NCBI GenBank assembly: GCA_039707655.1
Contig: CM077666.1
Span: 302,152,166 to 302,216,165 of the forward strand
Reading direction: 5' to 3'
Length of the DNA: 64,000 nt
DNA from: Elymus sibiricus
Taxonomy: Eukaryota; Streptophyta; Magnoliopsida; Poales; Poaceae
Under the pieces are notes generated by a model. The model was not told the origin of the DNA. It worked only from the letters and a program-made list of their open reading frames with translations, and ran no database searches. A program made the translations under genes and the position numbers. This document shows positions 35,067 to 47,400 of this stretch, in pieces. Every line of letters starts with the position of its first letter. Position 1 is the first letter of the stretch.

Positions 35067-35369
35067 GCCTACACCGTCTCCGCTTGGTGCTGGTGTATCT
35101 GGGAAGGGCAAGAAATGTGGCGTTAAGCGCAAGGGTGGGCCGGCAAAGGTTAACAAGGGTTGCAAGAAGCGTTCTTGTGTTAATGCAGATGGCAGGATGA
35201 TGCTGATTTCGACGCTGATGATGAGGATGCTGATGATGAAGGTGCTGATCAGGTATGAATCTGTTATATTTTTATTGTTGTTTTCTGTTCCTTATGTTAA
35301 TATTTTTATTTTTCTTTAGTTGTTTTGTCTGCATGCTCTATATTTGTGTATGTAGTACTGCCTTGTCCT

Positions 35370-35730
35370 ACATTGTTGAATTTCTAGTATATTATTGTTA
35401 ACATGGGAAACAGTTGAACTTCTGGTTATACATGCTTGAACTGCCTTGTTCTGCATTGTTGAACTTCTGGTATATTATTGTTAACATGTAAAAACAGTTG
35501 AACTTCTGGTTATACATGGTTGTACTGCCTTGTTTTACATTGTTGAACTTCTGGTATATTATTGTCAACATGGAAAAAGAGCTGAACTTCTGGATATACC
35601 TGATTGAACTGCCTTGTTATACATGGTTGAACTTCTGCTATATACATTGCTATACATTTTTTTGGCCATGCTCTATTTGCTTATGTAGTTCTTCCTTGTT
35701 CAGCATTACTGAACTTCTGGTTTATTTTGT
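35370..35730. repeat. Intronic array of TTGAACTTCTGG units (about 57 bp)
   Basis: Intron 4 of the protease gene consists largely of repeated phrases GTTGAACTTCTGG, TATATTATTGTTAACATG and TGAACTGCCTTGTT, with seven GAACTTC copies, all on the plus strand. Confidence 0.85.
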
Positions 35731-35776
35731 TTAACACATTGTTCTGCCATGTTTTCTTCTATTGCATTTTTTGCAG

Positions 35777-36673
35777 TATGAGCTAGTGAAGAGGCCTGTG
35801 AGAAGGAAAAGAGGAAGCAAAGCAGTGGAAGGAGCTGTTGAAGGAGAAGACGATGCGAAATGTTTTAACAAGACTGTTCGCTGCTCACTGAAAGAGGTGA
35901 AGGTGTGCGCAAAATTGCTACAGCCTAGGCACAAGGAGAGGGTTGTCAAGCATGGTTTTGGTGTTGTGTTTGATTGGAATATTGATTCGAACATTTCTCG
36001 TCCCTTGATGGGCCACATCTACACCAAGATTGACCCTTCAACTATGATTCTAGACATGGGCGAGGCAAATAAGAATTTGCGTATTACGAGTGATGCTGTT
36101 CACCATCTTTTTGGTTTCCCTCAAGGTGATCGTACCCCTCCTAGGCCCTCAGAGGATGGATTCGATGACGCAATTATGAGGCTGAAGGCCAAACTTGGCT
36201 ATAAGAGGAGTGATGATATCAAGACAAAGGATCTGCGGAAGATCCTCGAGGATCTTGTGAAGGATGACAAGAAAGATGATTTGGCTCTGCAGATGTTTTA
36301 CCTTATTCTTTTCATGAAGGTTGTTATTCCTGGTACGTCCACACGGGTTTCCAGGGAGGCAGCAATGGCTGAGAATCTTGTTTCTGAAGATTTGGCAAAT
36401 ATGGACTATTGCCAGTTGCATGTTAATGATCTTCGAAGGGCAGTAATTAGGTATCAAGAAGGGACTAGCAGGGGAAAATCTGTTACAGGCTGTGGCATTG
36501 CGCCGCTTCTTATGTATCTGGACTGCCTTATCCTTGGCAAGAAGCCTGTTGTTGATTTGAGAACTCCACGCATCAATTTCATGGACCAAGCCAAGCTATC
36601 TGAGATTGCTGCAGCTGACTTGGTTAAGAAGGGTGATGATGACCCGGCCAACTGGGTGTTTGGGAAACTGCGT
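35777..36673 (+). pseudogene. Exon 5: ULP-type N-terminal domain of the protease gene
   Basis: A single uninterrupted 299-codon exon. Its core has a GHIYTKIDPSTMILDMG strand pair and an ITSDAVHHLFGFPQGD motif. That motif matches the Val-x-x-(hydrophobic)-Gly-(hydrophobic)-Pro-x-Gly pattern usual before the catalytic domain in grass transposon ULP proteins. A helical C-terminal half follows (DYCQLHVNDLRRAV and LLMYLDCLIL). The function is unknown. No lesion lies in this exon, which contrasts with its neighbours. Confidence 0.7.
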
Positions 36674-37168
36674 GTGAGTCTTATTATGCATCATTCTTTC
36701 CTGTATAGTTTAACTTGAAATTCTGATATTGTCTTAACTATTGTTTCATGTCCCTTCATTATTTTTTGACCCATTGACTTTTATTTGTGTGTAGTGGAAG
36801 ACACAGGCTGAGGTTGTGTTATTTAGGCATATCGAACGTCCTGTTCTTACTATGCCTCGTGCACCGGTATTGGGAGTGAAGCTGCCCCAAGAATTGAATG
36901 CTCCCAGGATGTCAACACTGGTGCTCCCCTGTAGATCCTGGAGGTTCTTCTGCCCATGTGAATGCTGCAGCTCGCATTTCTTCTGAGTCTGCTAAGGGTT
37001 TATTTGATGTTGCCAGTGTTTCCCTTAGTAGGATCGATGGTCTTTTGAGCACTGTTTGTGTGGAGATTGCCCGTGTTCCAACGACGGTTGAGCGTCTTAG
37101 TCGTGTCGATGGGATTCTTCCACCCGGTCATGGTTTTGATGCGGAGTCTTCGAAGGAGGCTTTGTCAC

Positions 37169-40100
37169 TGTGGCGCCCCGCCTGATTACCACTGTAGCCA
37201 GACGGTCACCGCACACACCAGCCCAGGAAATCACTCTGGCATGCGCGTTTACAACAAGTATCATGAACACAGGCATTTCTATTAATGGATATATAAGTCT
37301 TACATGATATATTTACAAGGGTGATGGCAGCGGAAAAGCTCTATCTAAGGCAGCATGGTCTTGGCGCGGCTCCAATCCACAGGGATCTGACTGGGTTACT
37401 CTTCTAGCCCGCGAACACACCGGCTCCTCGCTAGAGGGCGTCGAATCCTTAGGTGAACCTGGCCACATTGAAGGCCGCTGAGTACTTTTGAATGTACTCG
37501 CAAGCAAACCAAACCAACATATACACCAAGCAATGCAATCCATGGCATTCAAGCATGCTCTTGTTATTAGCGCAACATTGATTATCATGGCAACATTAAT
37601 TATCAATGCATAGCATACCTATCTAGAAACATTAATTACCATGTTATAACAGGATTATTTAGCATCAGCATTACGGATCATGTCCTAACAGTATTATCTA
37701 GCATGTAAACTATCAAAGTAGCTACAGTATGACGAAGATAAAGCATATCAAGTAACGTATTCATATTCTGAATAATCTTAGGATCCAACCCAAATCTTGT
37801 GATCATCTGACCCTTTAACTCATAGCCATCGCATGGCTAACATGCATACCCCTGACATCATCTGAGGTCCATGCATCCGTACTGCAAGTCTGACATGCCT
37901 TCCCATTCTCTGGTTCATTATTAACGTCATATGGTTTGTTCCTCCATACTCGACACAGACCAAATAGTGGCCTAGTACGAACTGTCCATGACCGAGGACG
38001 CGGCTATTCGAATAGATTTACACTCTGCAGAGGTTGCGCACTTTACCCACACCATGGAGCTCCTGGCCTCATGCTCCCATTCGGGTGGACCAGTGCTGCT
38101 CCAACAAAACTTGTCTATTGCCTGGCACTCTTACGGTCCCACCGACAATCATTCCCTCCCAGGGTCATGTCCTGGGTGGCCCCTGTGTCACCCCGTGACA
38201 CCTGCCACCGTCGTGGCCAAACAAAACTGTCCCAAACGGGGACCTGGTACCATATAACTTAACTGGGCTCACAAGGTTATCGCCGCCTACCGGGCCAGGG
38301 TAGCACGCACGCATAACCTTCCCTATTTTGGTGGTACCGACAAGAGGCAAGACAATAGACTAAGTCAGGGCCGTCCCATACCGGCAAATGTGGTTGCACT
38401 GATAAGTCCGGATAGGTGACACTATGACTCGAGCCAGCCGACGGAGGAGGTTGTCATTATTAAGTCACATTTCTTAATCATTGCGATAACCACAATAATG
38501 CACGATGAAAACATAACAACCTATTTCCATATTGTTACATACGAGTCACTAGTGCAATAACAGGACAAGCATTAACGAGTAAGGTAAATAGCAAGTTCAT
38601 CCTAGCAGGAGTTTAATTACTTTACAAGTCTTAGCCGTAAGTGACAACCATCTGAACCCTTGCATGAAACCGGCAAATAAACCAGTAGCCACCCGAACGG
38701 TCTTTACAACTCAGATCTGGGACATTACTGGAATAACTCAACCCCGGCTCAAGACGGCTGAAAAGCAGCTCAGAGCATGAGACGGTGTTGACAAGAAGAA
38801 TGTAGCAGTTCCCTAAGACGGCCGAAAAATAGCTCAGAGCATAGGGTCACTGTTACAAAAAGAAATTCAACAACTGCCCGAGATGGCCGAAAAGCATCTC
38901 AGAACACGGGACAGTGGTTGAAAAGAGAACATAAAGTCGGCATCCACCCCGGACGGCCGGAAGCAGCTCAGAACACATGCGTGGTGCCGTCACCAAAGAA
39001 AGGCAGGCAAGGGTTCATCAGCGTCACATACAGCTCACCACTACACATACGAGCATAAGCATATTAATTTAAACACACAAGAATAACACAGAGCAATGCT
39101 TTAGGGCACATATCAGATGGTCGGCTTGCCTGGGGGTGAAGGAATACTCCGGAAAGAAGTGCGATCACCTCGCGGAAGAATTCGTCGGAAAGGTTCTCCC
39201 TCTAAGGGGCTGAATAGAGGGCAAGGGCAAAATGGGCATTTTTAGAAAGTGTATACATGGTGGAAGTCACATCATCGAAACGGGCTCGACGAAGTGAGAA
39301 TGTGGGCGTTGGAATCACCTGATTCGGAGTTACGAGCGAAAAGATATGAGGGTTTAACTGCCAGGGACCTATCTGCAAGAAAAATAATTGCATCCGGGTC
39401 CCTGACAGCACTGCAGCTGGCGCCTTCTCTGGAAATACGCTTCCCTGCAGAGGAAACGTATTTTGAGCTGAAGCACTTTCCAGAAAAGAAAACGCCTTCT
39501 CCAGTAGTACGTTTCCCTAGTAGGAAAACGCATTTCGCCGCTTGCGCGTCCACTTATCCTATGTGGCGGGGGTGGGGCCCAGCCGCTGTCGCTGACTGGT
39601 GGGACCCGCACGGCTTCTCTCTCCTCCGCACCTCTTCTTCCTCCTCCCCTGCTTCTCTCCCCGACGCGGCGACAGAGCTTCGGCTCCGGCAGCGTTCCGG
39701 TGCTCCGGCGAGCTTTGGGGCGTAGCGACTGGACGGACGGGCTCGCCGACGACGACCTCACCCGGGGGTGGGTCGCGCGGGCGCTAGAGATGGCTGTAGA
39801 TGTGGCGACGAAGGGCGACAGTGGGCGGCGGCCGCGAGCAAAGGGAGCGCTCCGGTGGCGGGGATGGCTGGGAAAGGATGCGGGGGTGATCTCCGGCGAC
39901 TGAGGAGGCTAGCGGCGGCCTCGAATGGAGCCGGGGTTGGGCTGGGCGCGCGAATTTGAGAGGAGGGCAGCGGCAAGGCTTCGGCCATGGGAGGGGAAAT
40001 CGAGCGCGGGAGCACGAACTAGTGGAGTGAGGAGGAAGCTGGGAGGGAGGAGAGGCTGCGGGTGAGGTTGAGTGGCTCGGGGAGGGCACGGCCATGGCTA

Positions 40101-41775
40101 TTTATAGCCAGCCGGCGAGGGGAGGATTAGCATGGCCGCCGTGGCATGCTTATCGCCACACTGGAGCTCCGGCGAGGTGGCAAACGCTCCGTGGTGCCGA
40201 CCTGACGAAGATCAGAGGGAGGGGACGGCTCGGGGAGGAAGACGCCAACGGGAGAGAAGAAGACGACGGCGTCACGGGCGGGACAGTGTCTCGGCGGCGC
40301 TCGCCGTGGCGTGGGGAGGAAGAATGGGGAGGGGGAGAAGGGTCCAGCAGGGGTACGTGGACTCCGCGAAGCCACTAGACACGTCGGGACACGTCGGAGC
40401 TGGCCGGAGTGAGCTACCCGACGAGGTGGGCGCGCAGAGCGTCACTGCTGCCTGCTACGCCCGTGGTCACCACGGGTACCGTGTGTCCACGACACCACCC
40501 TACTGCCTTGCCTTGTCAACGAGGTAAATCAGAGATCGGTGAGTTGACCCATCAGGGTTTGGATGGAAGTGGAGGCAGGAGTTGACTGATTGGAGCTCAC
40601 AAAGGTTGTGACATAAAACTTGAGTGGATTCTTTCGGAGAAATGGATAAGGTTATGAGGCTGAAACTTTGTCACAATGAAATATGGTAGGAAGGTGTATA
40701 TGCTGGCAAAGTTTGAGGCCATATGGACCTGTTTTGCATGCACTTCGTTTGTAATGCAAATTTTGGTCCAGAATCTAGGTTTTGATGTTGTGCTCAAATG
40801 GCTGAATGGAATGAGCTGAATATTGGTGTAGGGTGATGATTTGGAAGTATGGAGATACTGGAAAATTTTCAGCTCATTTGGAAATGCCAAAGTGGGACTT
40901 CCTTCACAGAGTTAGAATCTGGACAGAAACTTGATGGAGTTTTCGGGAGAAAATGGCTAGATGAGATGATGTGAATTTTTCCATAATCACATCATATAGG
41001 GAATGTGAGGTCCTGGATTAATTTGAGAATTTGTGAAGCAATATAAAATATAGTTGCTTCACAACCTCAGAATAAGTCCAGAAACAAGAATTGGAAGATG
41101 TGCTCAAAGTTTGAACTGTGGAACTTAGGTTCTTGATGGAAATGGTGAAGATATGGATAGGAGAAGCTCCACAAATTATTTGGGATTTTTCCTGACTACC
41201 AAAATGGTAGTTCCTTTGGAAAGTGCCCAAAATGCAATATTGGCATTAAATAGGAAAATGCAATTTCCCTTATTTAATTATTGCCAATATTTTTATGGGA
41301 GCTCAATATGATCACAAAGAACATCTCCACAAGTTTTCATGAACCTTGGAGATGGATAGATATTTTCCTGGATTTAATTCCTTTAACTGGCAGAAAAAGG
41401 AATTAATTCTAAATGAAAAATATTGCAAATGACTTGGCAATATTTTTACATATCCAGGGTTTATAGATGTGGGATGATCACTGGGAAAAGTTTGGGAGGC
41501 AATAGATCAAAGGAAATTGGGGTTCCTTTGTAACTGGAAGAATTAGGGTTTCCCTTCCGGTAGATCGGAGAGTAGGGTTTCGGTTGCAAAATCTTGAGAA
41601 AATATCCTGGGTAGCAAGGTTGGACTAGGGAGAATCTTTGGTTGGATAGGGAAGGGAAGACTAAATGACCATCTTCATATACCCAAAGGCAAGAGAAAAT
41701 CCAATAACACCGAAGAAAGACGGGAGCCAAATCCCGCGAAGGAAAAAAACAAGGAGCGAAAACCAGGGTGTCACA
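37169..41775 (-). repeat. 3' LTR of the large-LTR element
   Basis: It holds a TATAAATAG box on the minus strand (40,098-40,106) with a GC-rich transcribed leader (about 39,600-40,080). Four diverged repeats around GACGGCCGAAAAGCAGCTCA lie at about 38,750-38,990. Proline-rich open frames here are compositional. Confidence 0.9.
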
Positions 41776-44411
41776 AACCTACACCCCTTAAGAAAATCTC
41801 GTCCTCGAGATTTCCGAGCTTACCTCCCGGCTAAGGGGAACATTTACCTGTGGGTGACTTGGATCCATCAGCTGTCTTGTCTTCGTTGGTTTACTGGCCT
41901 TTTAACTACCTCTTCTGACGGCTCAGGTGTTGTCTTTCCACACAGCTACATTGAATCATTCTCTTTCCTGGCTGGCAAACCTTCTCTCCTGGTAGTTTGT
42001 TGGCTGGGGTTGGTGGGTAGCTCCGAGTATCGACAAATAGTCTGGTTTCCATGGCCTGGGACTAGCTGCTTCGGGTTTTATCCCGATACTTCGTACACTG
42101 ACTGCCAAGGGCGAGACATTCTTTCTGGGTACCGGACTCACGTGCTTGTATGGCCTGGAGTGGCTAGGAGTGGCTCTCTTTTGCCTTGTCAGAATGCTCA
42201 ATCTGGCTGTGGGTTCTATACGGATGCTTTCTTCCTGTATCTTGCATTCTGACTTCGTTCTCAGGAGGTTCCCAACTGAAATGTCGGGCACGATCACAAA
42301 GTAATCATAGACGGTAATCTCCTATCTTGGTTGATGGCCCAGATTCATGAGTATAACATGCTGGCTGCATTGTTGTGGCCGTATATGCAAGAGTCTGACA
42401 AGGATTGATAATATCACCTTATCCATGAAGCTTTATTTTATTGCTTGCCACGAAGGTCGTTTATCCAAACTCCTTTGTTCTTGAAGGTTCCTTTTGGGGA
42501 ACTTGTCATGACCTACCCTCATGGCTCCTTGGTCATATCCCAGCTTGTTGGGCTTGTATTCACAATTTACTCTTGCATATCTCGTAGGGGTGGCTGTGCT
42601 CATACCCTTGCTTTAAACTGTGGGGCCAATATTTCTTTGAACACAGTCATTCCGTATACAAGTGGCTCACATGAACTGATCCGCTGGACTGCATGCTCAC
42701 AACATATGCAGGAGTAGGGTAAATCCTTTCATAACCACTGAGTTCTGAGGCGGATGTGGGTCCAGACTAGTTCGTGCTTCTGACAAGATTATTGTGGGCA
42801 CGATGGCGTGTTGAAGAAGGCTGAATTCCTTATGCTCGAAGCTTCTGCCAAGGTAGCGTGCTGAAGAAGGCTGGGTATCGTACCACGAAAGCTTTCCCTC
42901 ATGTGTCTTACTAGGGGTGTGGCGAGGAAGGTTGGGAGTCTTGTGTTGTAAGCTTCTCCCGATAGCTTACGGAGAAAGGCTGGGTTCCTTGTACCAGAAG
43001 CCCTTTTACTGTGGTATGCAGTCGGTCCTGTGGCCGATTCTGGCTTCCTTCTAAGATATCCATAATTTATCCATAGCGGAGCCAAAACTTGGTGTAGGCC
43101 GTACTTTGTCTGAAGATATTCCGTTGGTTATGCACACCGCTTGTCCTTCTGCTGGTCCAATCATTGTTGCTGTAGAGGTTGCACAACTGATGCAGACTTC
43201 ATGTTCACAATTAATTCAAAATACCCTTTGTGTTCAAACCAAGTGTTGCCAGTAGTGAGCAGTTGACGGATAATTCCATTCGGTTCAGCTGAGCTTCCAG
43301 GCATTTGGAATTCTCATTGGGTCCGGGCAGTCATGAACTCATCCATATTTCTCGCAAACCTTGTTCACAGTGTCCGGAGAATTTTGTATACGCACCGGTA
43401 AACTCCCAGAATATGCTTTGAAATTTGTATCAACATACCCGAGTTTTGTTGTGGCTCTCGGCATCTGTACATTCTTGAAATATGGCTTCCGGGGGTAATA
43501 AATGATTCTTGAGTCCATTGAGAAAGACTCAAGGTTCACCCCACTGACTGAAATAATCCTTGTGTCGAGGACGGAATCATTTGTTCCTTAGATGTAATCT
43601 ACTCTGCGGCAAACTTCCTTAGGTATAGTCTGGCCTTGTCGATTATACTCAGATTCTGCTTCTGACCCGTTCTTCATTCTTGACAGACCCGGTGATAATG
43701 TTCTGAATATCAGGCAGTTGGCTTGGCTTGCCTCTTACTAAATTTGGATTACTGGGTATTATCCAAGTTGTGTGTTGGTCTTCTTAACAGCACTTGCGGA
43801 TGGATCCAGTCGGAGCAAGAGAACGGAATCGAGGAAAGAACCGCGAAAAAAAAACCAAAAAGCCAATAAAGCTCAAATTTTGCAGACCTTACACATGTGG
43901 CCAAAGATCCACTAGTATAACTAGCCTAGCGCACTCGATGCACCGCTAAGGATTTAGAAGCAAAACCACACAATGCTCCTGGTAGCAATTGGTGTCGAGC
44001 TCCTACTACTTCCTTAGGGAACATCAAACTCGACGCACGACCATAGCCAAAGTGGCTTGGTCAACGATCCTAGGGTTGTCGGGGAAAGATAGAATTTATA
44101 AGCGTTTCCCAAAGGAAACTGGATTTGAGGAGAGAAATGCCATGGTTAGCAAGCAAGGTGGGGATATCTGGTTTACCTAGGGGTTCAGGGCTCACGGGTC
44201 GTTGCCTGGTGCGGACATTTCCCACCAGAGGCAAAGGCCACGAGAGTTGGGGTCTGATGAAGCCAAAAACCTATGGGGTTGCCTTATGATCAATAGTAGC
44301 CATGCCTGTCTGGCAAGGATGGCTGAAATCCATCTGGGCTTTCTACTGATCAAGAGGCAATGAAATCTAGCTAGGGTAACCTACAGTCAGCCTGGCTCTG
44401 ATACCATCCGT
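41776..44411 (-). other. Internal domain of the large-LTR element, no gene
   Basis: On the minus strand it ends with AAGGGGTGTAGGTT against the 3' LTR, the probable polypurine tract. Four diverged ~60-bp repeats around GAAGGCTGGG and AAGCTTCTCCC lie at 42,805-43,005. No gag, protease, polymerase or integrase motif is seen in any frame. Confidence 0.7.
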
Positions 44412-47400
44412 TGTGGCGCCCCGCCTTATTACCACTGTAGCCAGACGGTCGCCGCACACACCAGCCCAGGAAATCACTCTGGCATGCGCGTTTACAACAA
44501 GTATCATGAACACAAGCATTTCTATTAATGGATATATAAGTCTTACATGATATATTTACAAGGGTGATGGCAGCGGAAAAGCTCTATCTAAGGCAGCATG
44601 GTCTTGGCGCGGCTCCAATCCACAGGGATCTGACTGGGTTACTCTTCTAGCCCGCGAACACTCCGGCTCCTCGCTAGAGGGCGTCGAATCCTTAGGTGAA
44701 CCTGGCCACATTAAAGGCCGCTGAGTACTTTTGAATGTACTCGCAAGCAAACCAAACCAACATATACACCAAGCAATGCAATCCATGGCATTCAAGCATG
44801 CACTTGTTATTAGCGCAACATTGATTATCATGGCAACATTAATTATCATGGCATAGCATACCTATCTAGCAACATTAATTACCATGTTATAACAGGATTA
44901 TTTAGCATCAGTATTAGGGATCATGTCCTATCAGTATTATCTAGCATGTAAACTATCAAAGTAGCTGCAATATGACGAAGATAAAGCATATCAAGTAACG
45001 TATTCATATTCTGAATAATATTAGGATCCAACCCAAATCTTGTGATCATCCGACCCTTTAACTCATAGCCATCGCATGGCTAACATGCATACCCCTGACA
45101 TCATCTGAGGTCCATGCATCCGTACTGCAAGTCTGACATGCCTTCACATTCTCTGGTTCATTATTAACGTCATATGGTTTGTTCCTCCAGACTCGACACA
45201 GACCAAATAGTGGCCTAGTACGAACTGTCCATGACCGAGGACGCGGCTATTCGAATAGATTTACACTCTGCAAAGGTTGTGCACTTTACCCACACCATGG
45301 AGCTCTTGGCCTCGTGCTCCCATTCGGGTGGACCAGTGCTGCTCCAACAAAACTTGTCTATTGCCTGGCACTCTTACGGTCCCACCGCCAATCATTCCCT
45401 CCTAGGGTCATGTCCTGGGTGGCCCCTGTGTCACCCCGTGACACCTGCCACCGTCGTGACCAAATAAAACTGTCCCAAACGGGGACTTGGTACCATATAA
45501 CTTAACTGGGCTCACAAGGTTATCGCCACCTACCGGGCCAGGGTAGCACGCACGCATAACCTTCCCTATTTTGGTGGTACCGACAAGAGGCAAGACAATA
45601 GACTAAGTCAGGGCCGTCCCATACCGGCAAATGTGGTTGCACTGATAAGTCCGGATAGGTGGCACTATGACTCGATCCAGCCGACGGACGAGGTTGTGAT
45701 TATTAAGTCACATTTCTTAATCATTGCGATAACCACAATAATGCACGATGAAAACATAACAACCTATCTCCATATTGTTACATACGAGTCACTAGTGCAA
45801 TAACAAGACGAGCATTAACGAGTAAGGTAAATAGCAAGTTCAACCTAGCAGGAGTTTAATTACTTTACAAGTCTTAGCTGTAAGTGACAACCATCTGAAC
45901 CCTTGCATGAAATCGGCAAATAAACCAGTAGCCACCAGAACGGTCTTTACAACTCAGATCTGGGACATTACTGGAATAACTCAACCCTGGCTCAAGACGG
46001 CTGAAAAGCAGCTCAGAGCATGAGACGGTGTTGACCAGAAGAATGTAGCAGTTCCCTAAGACGGCCGAAAAACAGCTCAGAGCATAGGGTCACTGTTACA
46101 AAAAGAAATTCAACAACTGGCCGAGACAGCCGAAAAGCATCTCAGAACACGGGACAGTGGTTGAAAAGAGAACATAAAGTCGGCATCCACCCCGGACGGC
46201 CGGAAGCAGCTCAGAACACAGGCATGGTGCCGTCACCAAAGAAAGGCAGGCAAGGGTTCATCAGCGTCACATACAGCTCACCACTATACATACGAGCATA
46301 AGCATATTAATTTAAACACACAAGAATAACACAGAGCAATGCTTTAGGGCACATATCAGATGGTCGGCTTGCCTGGGGGTGAAGGAATACTCCGGAAAGA
46401 AGTGCGATCACCTCGCGGAAGAATTCGTCGGAAAGGTTCTCCCTCTGAGGGGCTGAATAGAGGGCAAGGGCAAAATGGGCATTTTTAGAAAGTGTAAACA
46501 TGGTGCAAGTGACTTCATCGGAACGGGCTCGACGAACTGAGAACGTGGGCGTTGGAATCACCTGATTCGGAGTTACGAGCGAAAAGATATGAGGGTTTAA
46601 CTGCCAGGGACCTATCTGCAAGAAAAATAATTGCATCCGGGTCCCTGACAGCACTGCAGCTGGCGCCTTCTCTGGAAATACGCTTCCCTGCAGAGGAAAC
46701 GTATTTTGAGCTGAAGCGCTTTCCAGAAAAGAAAACGCCTTCTCCAGTAGTACGTTTCCCTAGTAGGAAAACGCATTTCGCCGCGTGCACGTCCACTTAT
46801 CCTATGTGGCGGGGGTGGGGCCCAGCCGCTGTCGCTGACTGGTGGATCCCGCATGGCTTCTCTCTCCTCCGCACCTCTTCTTCCTCCTCGCCTGCTTCTC
46901 TCCTCTACGCGGCGGCAGAGCTTCGGCTCCGGCAGTGTTCTGGTGCTCCGGCGAGCTTTGGGGCCTAGCGACTGGACGGACGGGCTCGCCGATGACGACC
47001 TCACCCGGGGGTGGATCGCGCGGGCGCCGGAGATGGCTGTAGATGCGGTGACGAAGGGCGACAGTGGGCGCCGGCCGCGAGCAAAGGGAGCGCTCCGGTG
47101 GCGGGGATGGCTGGGAAAGGATGCGGGGGTGATCTCCGGCGACTGAGGAGGCTAGCGGCGGCCTCGAATGGAGCTGGGGTTGGGCTGGGAGCGCAAATTT
47201 GAGAGGAGGGCGAGGGCAGCGGCAAGGCTTCGGCCATGGGAGGGGAAATCGAGCGCGGGAGCTTGAACTAGTGGATTGAGGAGGAAGCTGGGAGGGAGGA
47301 GAGGCTGCGGGTGACGTTGAGTGGCTCGGGGAGGGCACGGCCATGGCTATTTATAGCCAGCCGGCGAGGGGTGGATAAGCATGGCCGCCGTGGCGTGCTT

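Larger units (their letters stand above)
24165..35252 (+). pseudogene. Exon 4 of the protease gene: repeats and basic nuclear region
   Basis: The exon begins with a direct repeat of about 37 codons (two and a half copies around DLGGAEKT and EPLCSLQLS), so it grew by tandem duplication. A charged coil-like stretch rich in Glu/Lys/Arg follows, then two TPRRSPRV motifs like SPKK/AT-hook DNA-contact or nuclear-localisation signals. It ends in an acidic Asp/Ala/Glu run. A one-base deletion near 35,193 separates the basic and acidic parts. The hAT and Copia insertions split it without changing its frame. Confidence 0.7.

Noticed and set aside
36149..36589. 146-codon frame on the minus strand
   Set aside because: Shadow of protease exon 5, which has the recognisable domain on the plus strand.
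46802..47344. 180-codon proline-rich open frame in the 5' LTR
   Set aside because: Low-complexity frame in the GC-rich LTR leader, not kept intact in the other LTR (broken near 39,760-40,095).
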